Assembly: GCF_018982965.1 (NCBI RefSeq)
Contig: NZ_JACBYP010000044.1
Span: 1 to 60,938, forward strand
Length of the DNA stretch: 60,938 bases
Reading direction: 5' to 3'
Origin: Streptomyces mayonensis
GTDB lineage: Bacteria; Actinomycetota; Actinomycetes; Streptomycetales; Streptomycetaceae
Shown: positions 8,548 through 17,496 of the stretch, one piece after another
How the letters are laid out: each line of letters begins with the position of its first letter
Numbering within the stretch: the first letter of the stretch is position 1
Program-made: the position numbers and the translations under genes
The notes under the pieces: model-generated
The model's database searches: none
What the model was told of the DNA's origin: nothing
What the model saw: only the letters and a program-made list of their open reading frames with translations

Positions 8548-9570
8548 TCAGCCGTCCGCCGCGTGCAGGGTCAGGTCGACGACCAGCGCGCGGTGGTCGG
8601 TGCCGGCCAGGTCCAGGAACCGGGCGCCGTGCGCGGCGAAGTCCTCGGACACCAGGACGTGGTCGATCTGCGTGCCGAACACGGGGAGGGTCTTCGCGGG
8701 CCAGGTCGGCGTGCGGTCCTCCCCCGCCAGCCGGGCCGCGTCGCCCAGCCCCGTGTCGAGGATGCGGCGGAAGGCGGCGTGGTCCTGGGAGGCGTTGAAG
8801 TCGCCGGCCAGGACGGTGGGCGTCCCGCGGTCCCCCGGGGCGGCGACGGCGTCGCGCACGGCGGCCAGCTCCTTGCGCCACAGGTCCACCTGGTCCGGCA
8901 GCGGCGGCATCGGGTGGGCGAGCTGGAGCCGTACGGCGTGGCCGCGCACGTCGGCGACGGCGCCGGGCATGCCCATGGTCCCGGGGACGCCGGGGGCGGC
9001 CTCGAGCGGGAACGCGCTCAGGATGACCGAGCCCTCGGAGCCGCCGCCCTCGACGGCCTGCCGGTGCGGGTAGCGGGCGGCGAGTTCGCGTCGCAGCGCC
9101 GCGTCGCACGTGTACTCGCACTCCTGCACGAACACGAGGTCGGGCTTCTCGTCCCGCACGGCGGCGATCAGGGCGTCGGTGCCCTGCCCGAACTCGACGT
9201 TCGACGTCAGCACCCGCACCTGGGCGACGGGCGGCCCGGCGGGCTCGCCGGTCCTGCCGTACGGCTCGGCGAACCAGGCCAGCAGCCCGAGCAGCGCGAC
9301 GCCCCACACCGCGCCGGTCCACCACCGGGCGAGCAGCGTCAGCAGCAGGCCCGCAGCGGTGGGCGCCAGCAGCCAGGGCAGGAAAGCGAGCAGCTGCGGT
9401 ACCGGGGTGATGCCGTCGCTGTCGGCGACACGGCAGCCGACGACCACGCTCACGCCCGTGAACAGCAGCCCGGCGCACCACGCCCCCAGCCGCCGTCCGG
9501 TGCGGCGGGCGGCGCGCCCGCCCCGGGTGTCCGTCCGTTCGCCGTACGCCGTGTCGGTCTCGGTCCCCAA
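8548..9570 (-). CDS. Membrane-anchored endonuclease/exonuclease/phosphatase (EEP) family protein
   Basis: The proposed start is the TTG at 9570, preceded by GGAGGG; the frame stays open 39 codons further upstream but no better start is visible. The product is ~340 residues. Three hydrophobic segments occupy the first ~110 residues. The EEP domain follows: VRVLTSNVEFGQG, DLVFVQECE (metal Glu), VLAGDFNAS (catalytic Asp/Asn), and IDHVLVSEDF with TDHRALVVDL (catalytic Asp-His). The substrate is unknown; related membrane EEP proteins are often annotated as phosphodiesterases or nucleases acting outside the membrane. Confidence 0.88.
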   Translation of the reverse strand: MGTETDTAYGERTDTRGGRAARRTGRRLGAWCAGLLFTGVSVVVGCRVADSDGITPVPQLLAFLPWLLAPTAAGLLLTLLARWWTGAVWGVALLGLLAWFAEPYGRTGEPAGPPVAQVRVLTSNVEFGQGTDALIAAVRDEKPDLVFVQECEYTCDAALRRELAARYPHRQAVEGGGSEGSVILSAFPLEAAPGVPGTMGMPGAVADVRGHAVRLQLAHPMPPLPDQVDLWRKELAAVRDAVAAPGDRGTPTVLAGDFNASQDHAAFRRILDTGLGDAARLAGEDRTPTWPAKTLPVFGTQIDHVLVSEDFAAHGARFLDLAGTDHRALVVDLTLHAADG

Positions 9571-9736
9571 GTCCCGGCCCTCCGCTCGCGGTGCGCTGCC
9601 CGAATACTCCCCCAAAGGACGAGGAACCGGGGGTCCGGAGTTGCGCACCGGGTACGCGCGCCGGGCCCGGACGGGCCCCGACGGCATCGGACGGGGCAGG
9701 CGGTCGGACGGGGGCAGGCGGGGTCGGAAGGAGCGT

Positions 9737-9778
9737 TGCGGGTGCGGGTGCGGGTGCGGGTGCGGGTGCGGGTGCGGG
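9737..9778. repeat. Hexamer tandem repeat TGCGGG x7
   Basis: Seven perfect consecutive TGCGGG units occupy the gap between two minus-strand genes. The remainder of 9571-9783 shows no coding content or clear hairpin. Confidence 0.9.
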
Positions 9779-9783
9779 GCAGG

Positions 9784-10782
9784 CTAGGCGCCGGCGTCCG
9801 CGGTCTTCGCGTCGTCTTCCCGGGGGTCCGTACCCGCAGCGGGTGCGTGGTCCGCGTGCCGGCGTGCGCGGTCGCCACGTCGGCCTGCCGGGCGTTCGAA
9901 GCGGCGTCCGTGGCGGTGTCCGTCGCGGTGTCCGTGGCGGCCCGTGAGCCAGGAGGTCAGGGCGACCGTGAGCCCGAGGGCGACCAGGAGCCACGAGGCG
10001 GTGCGCAGGGTTTCGGTGAGGGCGTCGTAGACGGCGCCCGCGGCGGGACCGTCGACCGGGCCGGGGAGGTCGGTGACGGTGAGCCGGCGGCCGACCAGGA
10101 CGGCCAGGCCGAGCAGCGCCCCGCCGAGGGCCGTGCCGAGCCCGGCGGCCGTGACGGCACGGCGGCGGCAGGCGGCGAGGAGGATGCCGGTGACCGCGAA
10201 GGCGACGGCCGCCAGCGGCAGCCAGAAGGCGGCGACGTCGAGCACGTGGTAGCCCTTCCTGAGCCGGTCCGCGTCGTGGGCCGGGAGCACGGTGACCTCG
10301 GTGTGCCGGACCGGGATGCGCCGGGCGAAGGGCACGTTGTCCCGGGCCAGCCGGTCCCGGACGCGTTCGGTGACGGGAGCGAGGTCGACGGTGACGGGGC
10401 GCCCGGCCGCCGAGTCGTCCCGCAGGGCGCGCAGCACGGCACGGTGGACGGTGCGGTTGGCGGTGACCCAGCCCTCGCGGAAGGCCTCGGTCCGGGTGAA
10501 CGAGCGCGCCGCGTCCCGTACGAAGAGCCGTACCGCGCCGGTCACCGGACCGGGGCCGGCGGCGACCTCGTCCACGACGCCCGCGCCGAGCGGCCCCGCG
10601 ACCGCCTCCCGCACGTCCGGGTCGTCGGCGAGCGGGGCCGTGGCGGCGACGTACCGTCCGGTGTCGGCCAGCCCGTACGCGGCCCAGCCCGCCAGCGTGC
10701 CGCACGGTGCGAGCAGGCAGGCGAGGACGATCAGCACGGCCGACAGGCCGCCCCTGAGGCGCGGGAACACCCTCCCAGGCAA
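9784..10782 (-). CDS. Four-helix membrane protein of unknown function
   Basis: The protein has up to 332 residues with about four hydrophobic segments: one near the N-terminus (AVLIVLACLLAPCGTLAGW), then after a ~140-residue extracytoplasmic-looking segment three more (FWLPLAAVAFAVTGILLA, a Gly/Leu-rich helix, and SWLLVALGLTVALTSWL). A His/Arg-rich cytoplasmic tail ends it. The topology resembles actinobacterial membrane proteins with a large loop between helices 1 and 2. The start is uncertain: the frame opens with a TTG at 10782, while a GTG four codons later follows GGGAGG too closely. I do not recognise a function. Confidence 0.75.
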   Translation of the reverse strand: MPGRVFPRLRGGLSAVLIVLACLLAPCGTLAGWAAYGLADTGRYVAATAPLADDPDVREAVAGPLGAGVVDEVAAGPGPVTGAVRLFVRDAARSFTRTEAFREGWVTANRTVHRAVLRALRDDSAAGRPVTVDLAPVTERVRDRLARDNVPFARRIPVRHTEVTVLPAHDADRLRKGYHVLDVAAFWLPLAAVAFAVTGILLAACRRRAVTAAGLGTALGGALLGLAVLVGRRLTVTDLPGPVDGPAAGAVYDALTETLRTASWLLVALGLTVALTSWLTGRHGHRDGHRHGRRFERPAGRRGDRARRHADHAPAAGTDPREDDAKTADAGA

Positions 10783-10842
10783 ACGCGCGCAGTCACGCCG
10801 GGCGACCGGCGTGACTGCAGATGGCCCCCCACGACGAGCCGG

Positions 10843-11319
10843 TCAGGTGGTGCGGGCCGCCCGCGCCTCCTCGGCGTCCTGGTGGGTGTAGTACCAGTAG
10901 GCCAGCCCGGCGGTCACCGCCGCGGCCAGCAGCAGGGACACGACGACGCAGGTGAACATGGCCACGCCGCTGCCCGAGTACAGGTACCCCAGCGCACTGC
11001 CCGCGAACGCGCCCCACAGCACCGCGTGGCCCTCCCGCGGCAGCCGCCGGGCCACCTCGCGGACCACGACGTAGAGCACGGCGAACGCGAGTGCCGTCAT
11101 GAAGCCGAAGAACAGGTTCCAGCCGGTGACGGGGCCGCCGCGGCGGCTGACGGACGCCGCCCAGTAGCCGTAGACGAGGCCGAGTACGAGGGGCGTCGCC
11201 CATTTCGCCAGCAGGTGGGTCCGCCTGCCGAAGACGTCGGGCCACGCCGTGCGGCCGGTCCTGCCCGTGCCGGTGCGGGCCCCGGTGGATGAGCCGCGTG
11301 TCGGTACCGCGTGAGCCAT
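10843..11319 (-). CDS. Small four-helix membrane protein
   Basis: The protein has 158 residues; the ATG at 11319 is preceded by GAGAGGAG. A Thr/Gly/Arg-rich N-terminus of ~30 residues precedes four hydrophobic helices (ATPLVLGLVYGYWAAS, NLFFGFMTALAFAVLYVVV, AVLWGAFAGSALGYLYSG, and a long C-terminal CVVVSLLLAAAVTAGLAYWY). I do not recognise a function. It is divergent from the SpoIIE-type phosphatase gene. Confidence 0.8.
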   Translation of the reverse strand: MAHAVPTRGSSTGARTGTGRTGRTAWPDVFGRRTHLLAKWATPLVLGLVYGYWAASVSRRGGPVTGWNLFFGFMTALAFAVLYVVVREVARRLPREGHAVLWGAFAGSALGYLYSGSGVAMFTCVVVSLLLAAAVTAGLAYWYYTHQDAEEARAARTT

Positions 11320-11434
11320 GAGGGCACTCCTCTCGCCTCGCCCCGACTACCAGCGCACACCTGCGCGCGCCGCCCGGCAAGTCAGGATGCGCCCCGGTGG
11401 GGCGCGTGCTTCGCTGATTCCTGTGAGGGGTGGC

Positions 11435-12628
11435 GTGCGCAGGCTGGTACGTGGCTGGTGGGAGCTCTTCGGCGGGCTCGTCCGGGCCGCCGGCCGGGGC
11501 GACGCCGCCTCCCGGCACGCACTGCTGAGCGTGCGCGGCCACAGCGTCGCCTGGCTGGTCCCGCTGCTGATGCTGGGCGGCATCGTCGCGGTCGACGTCA
11601 CCACCGACGTGTTCCAGTTCATCGCCTGGACGGTGCTGGTCCCCGGGGTCGCCGCCGCGATCTGCGGTGTGTGGAGCACGGGCCTGTTCTCGGTGCTGTC
11701 GATCGTCGTGTACCTGCTCGCCGACCTGGTCTGGCAGCACCGTGCGGAGACCGGTCTGCCCGGTCTGCTGCTCGTCGTCATCGGCGGCGCGGTCGCCGTG
11801 GTGGCGGCCGCGGTCCGGGTCCGGGGCGAGCGGAGCATGACGCACATGCGGGACATCGCGGAGACGACCCGCCGCACGGTGCTCCGACCGCTGCCGGTGG
11901 ACTTCGGCGGCCTGGAGCACGCCGCCGTCTACCTCGCCGCGGACAGCGAGGCCCGCGTCGGCGGCGACTTCTACGACATCCAGCCGGGCCCGCACGGCAC
12001 CCGCGTCCTCCTCGGCGATGTGCAGGGCAAGGGACTCGGCGCGGTGGACGCGGCCGCCGCGCTGCTCGGCACCTTCCGCGAGGCGGCCTACCACGAGGCG
12101 GACCTCGCCGTGGTTGCCCGGCGCCTGGAGACCCGGATGCTGCGCCACCGCGCGCACACCGCGGCCCTCGGCCGGTCCGACGGGGACCGGTTCGCCACCG
12201 CTGTGCTGGTCGGCTTCCGGCCCGGCCTGCCGGACGCCGTGGAGGTCGCCGTCTTCGGCCACGAGCCACCCCTGGCGGTCGGCCCCCGCGGGGTTCGCGC
12301 CCTGCCGGTGGGCGGCGGGCTGCCGCTGGGCATGAGCGACCTCGGCCCGGGACCGGTCGGGTCGCCGGAGCGCGCGGCGCTCGCCGCGGACGAGGCGCTG
12401 CTGCTGGTCACCGACGGTGTCACCGAGGCGCGCGACCCCGCCGGGCGCTTCTACCGGCACGGCCGGGCCGTCGCCGCCGCCGTCGCCGCCGACCCCGCGA
12501 ACAGCGCGCCCGGGCGGCTGGTGGCCCTCGTGCGGGACGGCACACTGCGGCACTGCCGGGGACGTCTGGCCGACGACACCACGGTCTTCGCGGTACGCAG
12601 GGCGGGGCGCCCGCCGGTGTGGCCGTAG
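11435..12628 (+). CDS. PP2C-type SpoIIE phosphatase with N-terminal membrane helices
   Basis: Three or four membrane helices in the first ~130 residues (HSVAWLVPLLMLGGIVAVDV, FIAWTVLVPGVAAAICG, TGLFSVLSIVVYLLADL, LLLVVIGGAVAVVAAAV) are followed by a cytosolic SpoIIE domain. Its metal-site motifs are VGGDFYDIQ, LLGDVQGKGLGA and LLLVTDGVTEARD, and it ends with ADDTTVFAVR. Such enzymes dephosphorylate anti-sigma-factor antagonists. The GTG at 11435 has GAGGGG just upstream; in-frame alternatives at 11423 and 11318 exist, and the latter would overlap the divergent gene's start. No sensor domain is present beyond the membrane part. Confidence 0.9.
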   Translation: MRRLVRGWWELFGGLVRAAGRGDAASRHALLSVRGHSVAWLVPLLMLGGIVAVDVTTDVFQFIAWTVLVPGVAAAICGVWSTGLFSVLSIVVYLLADLVWQHRAETGLPGLLLVVIGGAVAVVAAAVRVRGERSMTHMRDIAETTRRTVLRPLPVDFGGLEHAAVYLAADSEARVGGDFYDIQPGPHGTRVLLGDVQGKGLGAVDAAAALLGTFREAAYHEADLAVVARRLETRMLRHRAHTAALGRSDGDRFATAVLVGFRPGLPDAVEVAVFGHEPPLAVGPRGVRALPVGGGLPLGMSDLGPGPVGSPERAALAADEALLLVTDGVTEARDPAGRFYRHGRAVAAAVAADPANSAPGRLVALVRDGTLRHCRGRLADDTTVFAVRRAGRPPVWP

Positions 12629-12688
12629 CGTCGCCACCCGTGTCCGCGCCGCATCCGTGTCCGCCCCCGCGCCCGCACCCGCACTCCG

Positions 12689-12708
12689 GCTCCGGCTCGG
12701 GCCGGAGC
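12689..12708 (+). terminator. Hairpin terminator after the SpoIIE-type gene
   Basis: An 8-base perfect stem GCTCCGGC/GCCGGAGC with a TCGG loop lies 60 bases past the phosphatase stop. It has no U tract. The rest of the 12629-12834 gap shows only GC-rich low-complexity DNA. Confidence 0.5.
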
Positions 12709-12834
12709 TGTCGCAGGCGGCAGGCGGCAGGCGTCGTCCGGCGGAGGGGCGGGAGGGACTGCGTGCCCCGCCGCGCGGCCGCAGCGGTTACGGTGCTGCC
12801 GTACGTGATCGACAGGGGAGGGACGGGAGGGGAC

Positions 12835-13905
12835 ATGCCTGGAACCGTGCTGCTGCTCGCGGCGGCGCCCGTGGGCCGCGGGTGCCTGGTGGACGCCGCC
12901 TCCGTGCTCCCCGTGCTCGCGGCGGTGCCGCCCGCCGTGCTCTCCGGCGCCGACACGGCCAACGTCGTCGAACTCGCCGACCCGCTGGAGCCGCAGGCCG
13001 TCCTCACCCGGCTGCGCGCCGCCGCCGCGGCCCCCGGACCGCTGACCGTCTACGTGACCGGCCAGCTCCAGCTGGACCGGCGCCAGCGCCTGCCGCACCT
13101 GGCGCTGGCCCGTACGACGCCGGCGACCGTCCGCTACACCGCCCTGCCCTGGCACTGGATCCGCGAGGAGCTGCGGCTGCGCCCGAGCGGCGCGACGACT
13201 CTGCTGCTCGACCTGCACGCCGACCAGGAGACGTGGCAGTGGCTGCGGGAGCACCCCCTGGACTGCGGGCGCGACAACGCCGTCTACGGTCGCGTCGCGC
13301 CGCCGCCCGCACGGCGGACGGTGGCCGTCCCCGCGTACATGCGGGGCGTCGCGACGATCCTGCGCAGCGGGCACCGGCCGCCGCCCCACGACCTGCACCA
13401 GCAGGCGCTGGCCCGCATGGCGGCCGAGGGCGCGGGGGGCTCGGCCGACCTGGTGCTGACGGCGCCGGGGCCGGTGGCGGGCGACCCGCACGCCGTCATC
13501 GCCGCCGCCGTACGGGCCGGCCGGCACGGCGACGCCGACGCGTTCGCCGCCCGGCACGAGCGGGCCGCCGCCCAGGCGCACGGGCCCACCGCCGAGGACA
13601 CGCTGCACTGGACGGAGGTCCGGGCCGACCTGGCGATGTTCGCGGGCGATCCGGTGCGCAGCTGCCGGGCCTGGCTGACGGTGGCCGAGACCCGGCTGCG
13701 CGCCGGTCAGCCGCCGCAGGCGCCCGCCGTCGAGGCGGCCGTCGACCGGGCCCACCACCAGTGGGGGCGGATCCGCGACGCCGGACGGGCCAGGGAGCTG
13801 GGCGCGGCCCTCGCCACGCTGCGGGGCCACGTGCCGGGCCGCCGCGAGGGGGCCCTGGACCACGTGCAGCGGGAGCTGAGCAGACTCCAGACACAGGGGA
13901 GTTGA
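12835..13905 (+). CDS. Conserved-looking hypothetical protein (alpha/beta N-terminus, helical C-terminus)
   Basis: The ATG at 12835 follows GGGAGGGG; the product is 356 residues. The N-terminal ~190 residues alternate strands and helices (TVLLLAAAPVGRG, LTVYVTGQLQLD, TTLLLDLHADQE), suggesting a Rossmann- or caspase-like alpha/beta fold, but there is no usable catalytic Cys. The C-terminal ~160 residues are helical and TPR-like (HAVIAAAVRAGRHGDADAFA, then HWTEVRADLAMFAGDP). No signal peptide or membrane helix is visible. I do not recognise a family. Confidence 0.75.
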   Translation: MPGTVLLLAAAPVGRGCLVDAASVLPVLAAVPPAVLSGADTANVVELADPLEPQAVLTRLRAAAAAPGPLTVYVTGQLQLDRRQRLPHLALARTTPATVRYTALPWHWIREELRLRPSGATTLLLDLHADQETWQWLREHPLDCGRDNAVYGRVAPPPARRTVAVPAYMRGVATILRSGHRPPPHDLHQQALARMAAEGAGGSADLVLTAPGPVAGDPHAVIAAAVRAGRHGDADAFAARHERAAAQAHGPTAEDTLHWTEVRADLAMFAGDPVRSCRAWLTVAETRLRAGQPPQAPAVEAAVDRAHHQWGRIRDAGRARELGAALATLRGHVPGRREGALDHVQRELSRLQTQGS

Positions 13906-13919
13906 ACCGGATCCGGCTG

Positions 13920-14153
13920 TCAGCCGTTCACCGTGGTGAGCTCGTCCGGGCCGGGGGCGCCCAGGCCCGGGTCGTCCAGGTCCCGGGCGTCCGGGCCGGG
14001 GCCGGTGTCCGCCGCCGGTCGCGGGGCCGGGGACGAGGCGTCGTCCGGGTCCGCGGGGCCCGCGTTCGCGGCCAGCAGCAGGCAGGCCACGGTGACGACG
14101 GCGGCGGCGAGTGCTCTGGCACGGCGCTCGGCGGTGCGGGTGCGTACGGGCAC
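13920..14153 (-). CDS. Small single-helix membrane or secreted protein
   Basis: The GTG at 14153 is preceded by AGAGGA and gives 77 residues: a basic N-terminus (RTRTAERRAR), one hydrophobic helix (ALAAAVVTVACLLLAANA), then an Asp/Pro-rich exterior tail. It resembles the small membrane-anchored peptides often seen beside Streptomyces regulators. It is divergent from the XRE-TPR regulator, with a palindrome in the shared promoter region. Function unknown. Confidence 0.55.
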   Translation of the reverse strand: MPVRTRTAERRARALAAAVVTVACLLLAANAGPADPDDASSPAPRPAADTGPGPDARDLDDPGLGAPGPDELTTVNG

Positions 14154-14191
14154 GGTGTCCTCTGCGGATCCAGGAATTGTGTCAAGCGGGG

Positions 14192-14203
14192 TAAGCGCGC
14201 TTA
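14192..14203. promoter_or_regulatory. Perfect 12-base palindrome in a divergent promoter region
   Basis: TAAGCGCGCTTA, followed closely by TAATACGCGGTTTA, which shares its half-site pattern, lies between the small membrane protein gene and the XRE-TPR regulator. This is a candidate operator for that regulator. Confidence 0.45.
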
Positions 14204-14264
14204 ATACGCGGTTTAACCTAGAACTGTTCGTGTGGAACGGCAAGAGGCCTCAGGGGAGTTGGCA

Positions 14265-15614
14265 GTGGCGGACCGTGACGACCGGGGGACCGTCGGACGC
14301 CGGGTGCAGCGGCTGCGGGCCGAGCGCGGCCTGACACAGCGCCAGCTCGCGGAACCGGCGTACACCCCCGCCTACATCTCCACCCTGGAGGCCGGCCGCG
14401 TCCGCCCCTCCGAGGAGGCACTGCGGCACCTCGCCGAGCGGCTAGGCGTCGGCTACGAGGAGCTGGCCACCGGACGCCCCGCCCGCCTCGCCACCGACCT
14501 GCGGCTCAGGCTCACCGAGGCGCAGCGCACCTTCGCCGCCGAGGGCGCCGAGCAGGCGGCCGAGCTGTACACCGGGCTGCTGGCCGAGGCCGAGGAGTAC
14601 GAGCTGGCCGAGGAGCGGGCCGCCGCGCTGCTGGGGCTCGGGGAGTGCTCGGTGGAGACCGGCGAACTGGCCGCCGGACGGCAGTACTTCGAGCGGGCCG
14701 AGCAGTGCCTCGCCGACGCCGGCGCGCCGCTTCCCGCGCGCGTGCCCGCCCTGCGCGGACGGGCCCTGTCCCACTACCTCGCCGGTGAACTCCGCTACGC
14801 CGTCTACCTCCTGGAGTCCACCCTCGACGAGCTGAACCGCGGCGGCCTGCACGACCCCGACGCGCTGCTGATGCTCTACGCCAGCGTGATCGGCCCGTAC
14901 ATGGACATGGGCGCCCACGCGCGCGCCGCCCAGGCCGCCGAACTCGCCCTCTCCCTCGCGCCCAGCGCCGGCGACCCCGCGCTGGTCGCCCGCATGCACC
15001 GGACCGTCGCCCGCACCCTGCTCGCCGAGGGCCGCCTCGCCGAGGCCGACGCGTCACTGGCCAAGGCGGCCGAGCTGTACCGCACGCTGCAACTGCGCAC
15101 CGAACTGGCCAACTGCCACTGGATGCGCGGCTACGTCTGCGCCCAGAACGGCGAACTCCCCCGCGCCGAGGAGGAGATGAGGGAGGCCCTCGGCATGCTC
15201 TCGGCCACCCGCGCCGCCCTCTACAGCAGCCAGGTCGCCGTCGAGCTGGCCGATGTGCTGCACCGGCGCGGCAAGTCCGGGGAGGCCGCCGAACTGCTGC
15301 ACGGGGTCCTCAGCGACCTCTCCTCCGAACGCGGCGCCGTGCACTCCGCGGGCGCGCACCGGCTGCTCGGCATCATCGCCGAGGACGCCCGGGACACCGA
15401 GGCCGCCGAGGAGCACTACGTCCGGGCGCTGAGCCTGCTGGAGCGGGCCGGGGCCGTCGGTGACCTGGCCGACCTGTGCCGGCTCCTGGGCGACCTGCTG
15501 CGCCGCACCGGCCGGGTGGAGGCGGCCCTCGACGCGTACCGCACGGGCCTCGGCCACCGCACCGCCCCCGGCACCACCACCCTGGGACCGGCCCCCGCCC
15601 AGCCGCCGCTGTGA
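14265..15614 (+). CDS. XRE-family transcriptional regulator with TPR repeats
   Basis: The GTG at 14265 is preceded by AGGGGAG at good spacing, giving 449 residues; an upstream GTG at 14232 has no such site. An N-terminal HTH (VQRLRAERGLTQRQLAE, then AYISTLEAGRVRPS) is joined to ~370 residues of helical TPR-like repeats. This layout is that of peptide- or protein-sensing regulators of the XRE-TPR class common in Streptomyces. It converges on the alpha-glucosidase gene and is not obviously its regulator. A palindrome at 14192 may be its operator. Confidence 0.88.
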   Translation: MADRDDRGTVGRRVQRLRAERGLTQRQLAEPAYTPAYISTLEAGRVRPSEEALRHLAERLGVGYEELATGRPARLATDLRLRLTEAQRTFAAEGAEQAAELYTGLLAEAEEYELAEERAAALLGLGECSVETGELAAGRQYFERAEQCLADAGAPLPARVPALRGRALSHYLAGELRYAVYLLESTLDELNRGGLHDPDALLMLYASVIGPYMDMGAHARAAQAAELALSLAPSAGDPALVARMHRTVARTLLAEGRLAEADASLAKAAELYRTLQLRTELANCHWMRGYVCAQNGELPRAEEEMREALGMLSATRAALYSSQVAVELADVLHRRGKSGEAAELLHGVLSDLSSERGAVHSAGAHRLLGIIAEDARDTEAAEEHYVRALSLLERAGAVGDLADLCRLLGDLLRRTGRVEAALDAYRTGLGHRTAPGTTTLGPAPAQPPL

Positions 15615-15743
15615 CTGCCGGCGGCGTTCCGGGAGCGGTCACGCGGTCACCCCTTCACGGCACCCCCTCCCGTCGCGCCACCAGCGTGCGGGGCCATCCG
15701 GGCGAGGGGGCGACCGGGGGCGCAGAGGGAGGCCGAGGGGACG

Positions 15744-17432
15744 CTACAGCCCCAGCCACACCGTCGTGTCGGGACCGAGGCGGCCGCCGTCCAGCGGGGC
15801 GCTGCTCAGCAGCACCTCACCGGCCGGCAGGTCGACGGTGGTCCCGGAGAGGTTGGTGACGCAGCGCCAGGTGTCCGAGCGGTCGAACCGCAGGACCCCG
15901 GCCGGAACGTCGTCCGACCAGGTCAGCGACTCGCCGTCGAGCAGCTTGCGGCGCAGGCGCAGGGCCGTGCGGTACAGCTCCAGCGTGGAGCCCGCCACCC
16001 CGTCCTGCGCCTGGACGGAGTACCCGCCGAAGCCCGGCGGCTGCGGCAGCCACGCCCCGCCCGTGCCGAATCCGTACGACGGCCCGTCCGTCGTCCACGG
16101 CAGCGGCACCCGGCAGCCGTCGCGGCCCTTGCGGACGTGCCCGGTCTGCTCCCAGATCGGGTCCTGGAGGACCTCGGTGGGCAGGTCGGCCACCTCCGGC
16201 AGCCCCAGCTCCTCGCCCTGGTAGACGTAGGCCGAGCCGGGCAGCGCCAGCATCAGGAGCGTCGCCGCGCGGGCCCGGCGCAGACCGGCCGCCGCGTCGA
16301 CGGCCGGGGCGCGGCCGCCGGACAGCAGCCAGGCGTCCGGGTCGGTGCCCGGCGGGAGGACCAGCCGGGAGGCGTGCCGGACCACGTCGTGGTTGGAGAG
16401 CACCCAGGTCGCCGAGGCGCCGGCGGCGTGCGCGTCGGCGAGCGACCCGGTGATGATCCCGCGCAGCTTGGCGGCGTCCCAACCACCTTGAAGGTACTCG
16501 AAGTTGAAGGCCTGGCCGAGTTCGTCCGGCCGGGCGTACAGGACGCGCCGGGGGCCGGGGACCCAGGCCTCGGCGACGGCGGTGCGGGGCGGGGAGTAGG
16601 TGTCGAAGATCTTGCGCCAGTCGCGGTAGACCTCGTGCACGTCGTCGCGGTCGTAGAACGGGTGGGTCCCCGGCGCGAACTCGGCGAGGGCCGCCTCGCC
16701 GCTCAGCTCGGGGGCGCCGAGGTCGCGCAGCGGCTCGCCCAGGTCCTTGACCAGCGCGTGCGCCACGTCGACGCGGAAGCCGTCGACGCCCCGGTCGCAC
16801 CAGAACCTCAGCGTGGTGCGGAAGTCGGCGCGGACCTGCTCGTTCTCCCAGTTCAGGTCGGGCTGCTGGGGCGCGAAGAGGTGCAGGTACCACTGCCCGT
16901 CGGGCACCCGCTGCCAGGCGCTGCCGCCGAAGACGGACTGCCAGTCGGTGGGCGGGAGTTCCCCGTGCTCACCGCGGCCGTCCCGGAAGACGTACCGGTC
17001 GCGGGCGGCCGAACCGGGGCCCGCCGCCAGGGCCTCGCGGAACCACGCGTGGCGGTGCGAGGTGTGGTTGGGGACGAGGTCGACGATCACCTTCAGACCG
17101 AGCCGGTGGGCCTCGGCCGCCATCGCGTCGAAGTCGTCCAGGGTGCCCAGGCGCGGGTCGACGTCGCGGTAGTCGTCGACGTCGTAGCCGCCGTCGGCGA
17201 GTTCGGAGGGGTAGAACGGGCTGAGCCACAGGGCGTCGACGCCCAGGGCGGCCAGGTGGGTCAGGCGCTGGGTGATGCCGCGCAGGTCACCGAGCCCGTC
17301 GCCGTCGGCGTCGGCGAAGCTGCGCGGGTACACCTGGTAGATGACGGCCTGCCGCCACCAGCCGGGGTCCTGGGACGACAGGTCGGGCGTGCTGGCGGTG
17401 GGGGCGGTGCGGGCGGTGCTGCGTACGGTCAC
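15744..17432 (-). CDS. Alpha-glucosidase, glycoside hydrolase family 13
   Basis: The protein has 562 residues from the GTG at 17432, behind GAAGGAGG. It is a cytosolic GH13 alpha-1,4/1,6-glucosidase of the oligo-1,6-glucosidase/AglA type. The TIM-barrel motifs are intact: DLVPNHTS, GFRVDVAHAL with nucleophile Asp222, AVAEAWV with acid/base Glu288, and LSNHDVVRH with Asp349. The early YQVYPRSFADADGDGLGDL is typical of this subfamily. It would release glucose from maltose or isomalto-oligosaccharides. In Streptomyces, aglA-like genes often follow a maltose transporter; none is in this window. Confidence 0.93.
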   Translation of the reverse strand: MTVRSTARTAPTASTPDLSSQDPGWWRQAVIYQVYPRSFADADGDGLGDLRGITQRLTHLAALGVDALWLSPFYPSELADGGYDVDDYRDVDPRLGTLDDFDAMAAEAHRLGLKVIVDLVPNHTSHRHAWFREALAAGPGSAARDRYVFRDGRGEHGELPPTDWQSVFGGSAWQRVPDGQWYLHLFAPQQPDLNWENEQVRADFRTTLRFWCDRGVDGFRVDVAHALVKDLGEPLRDLGAPELSGEAALAEFAPGTHPFYDRDDVHEVYRDWRKIFDTYSPPRTAVAEAWVPGPRRVLYARPDELGQAFNFEYLQGGWDAAKLRGIITGSLADAHAAGASATWVLSNHDVVRHASRLVLPPGTDPDAWLLSGGRAPAVDAAAGLRRARAATLLMLALPGSAYVYQGEELGLPEVADLPTEVLQDPIWEQTGHVRKGRDGCRVPLPWTTDGPSYGFGTGGAWLPQPPGFGGYSVQAQDGVAGSTLELYRTALRLRRKLLDGESLTWSDDVPAGVLRFDRSDTWRCVTNLSGTTVDLPAGEVLLSSAPLDGGRLGPDTTVWLGL

Positions 17433-17496
17433 GCGGCCTCCTTCGCGGTGCGTGCGGGCACTGCAGACCCGTTGGACGCCATGGATCTCATCGGCT

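Noticed and set aside
6302..10705. 1,467-codon open frame on the minus strand
   Set aside because: It crosses phoX and the EEP and membrane protein genes in the wrong frame; the product is Arg/Gly/Pro-rich noise, an effect of high GC content.
12835..13320. Calling the hypothetical protein a caspase-like peptidase
   Set aside because: The fold pattern is suggestive but there is no His-Gly...Cys pair in the right order.
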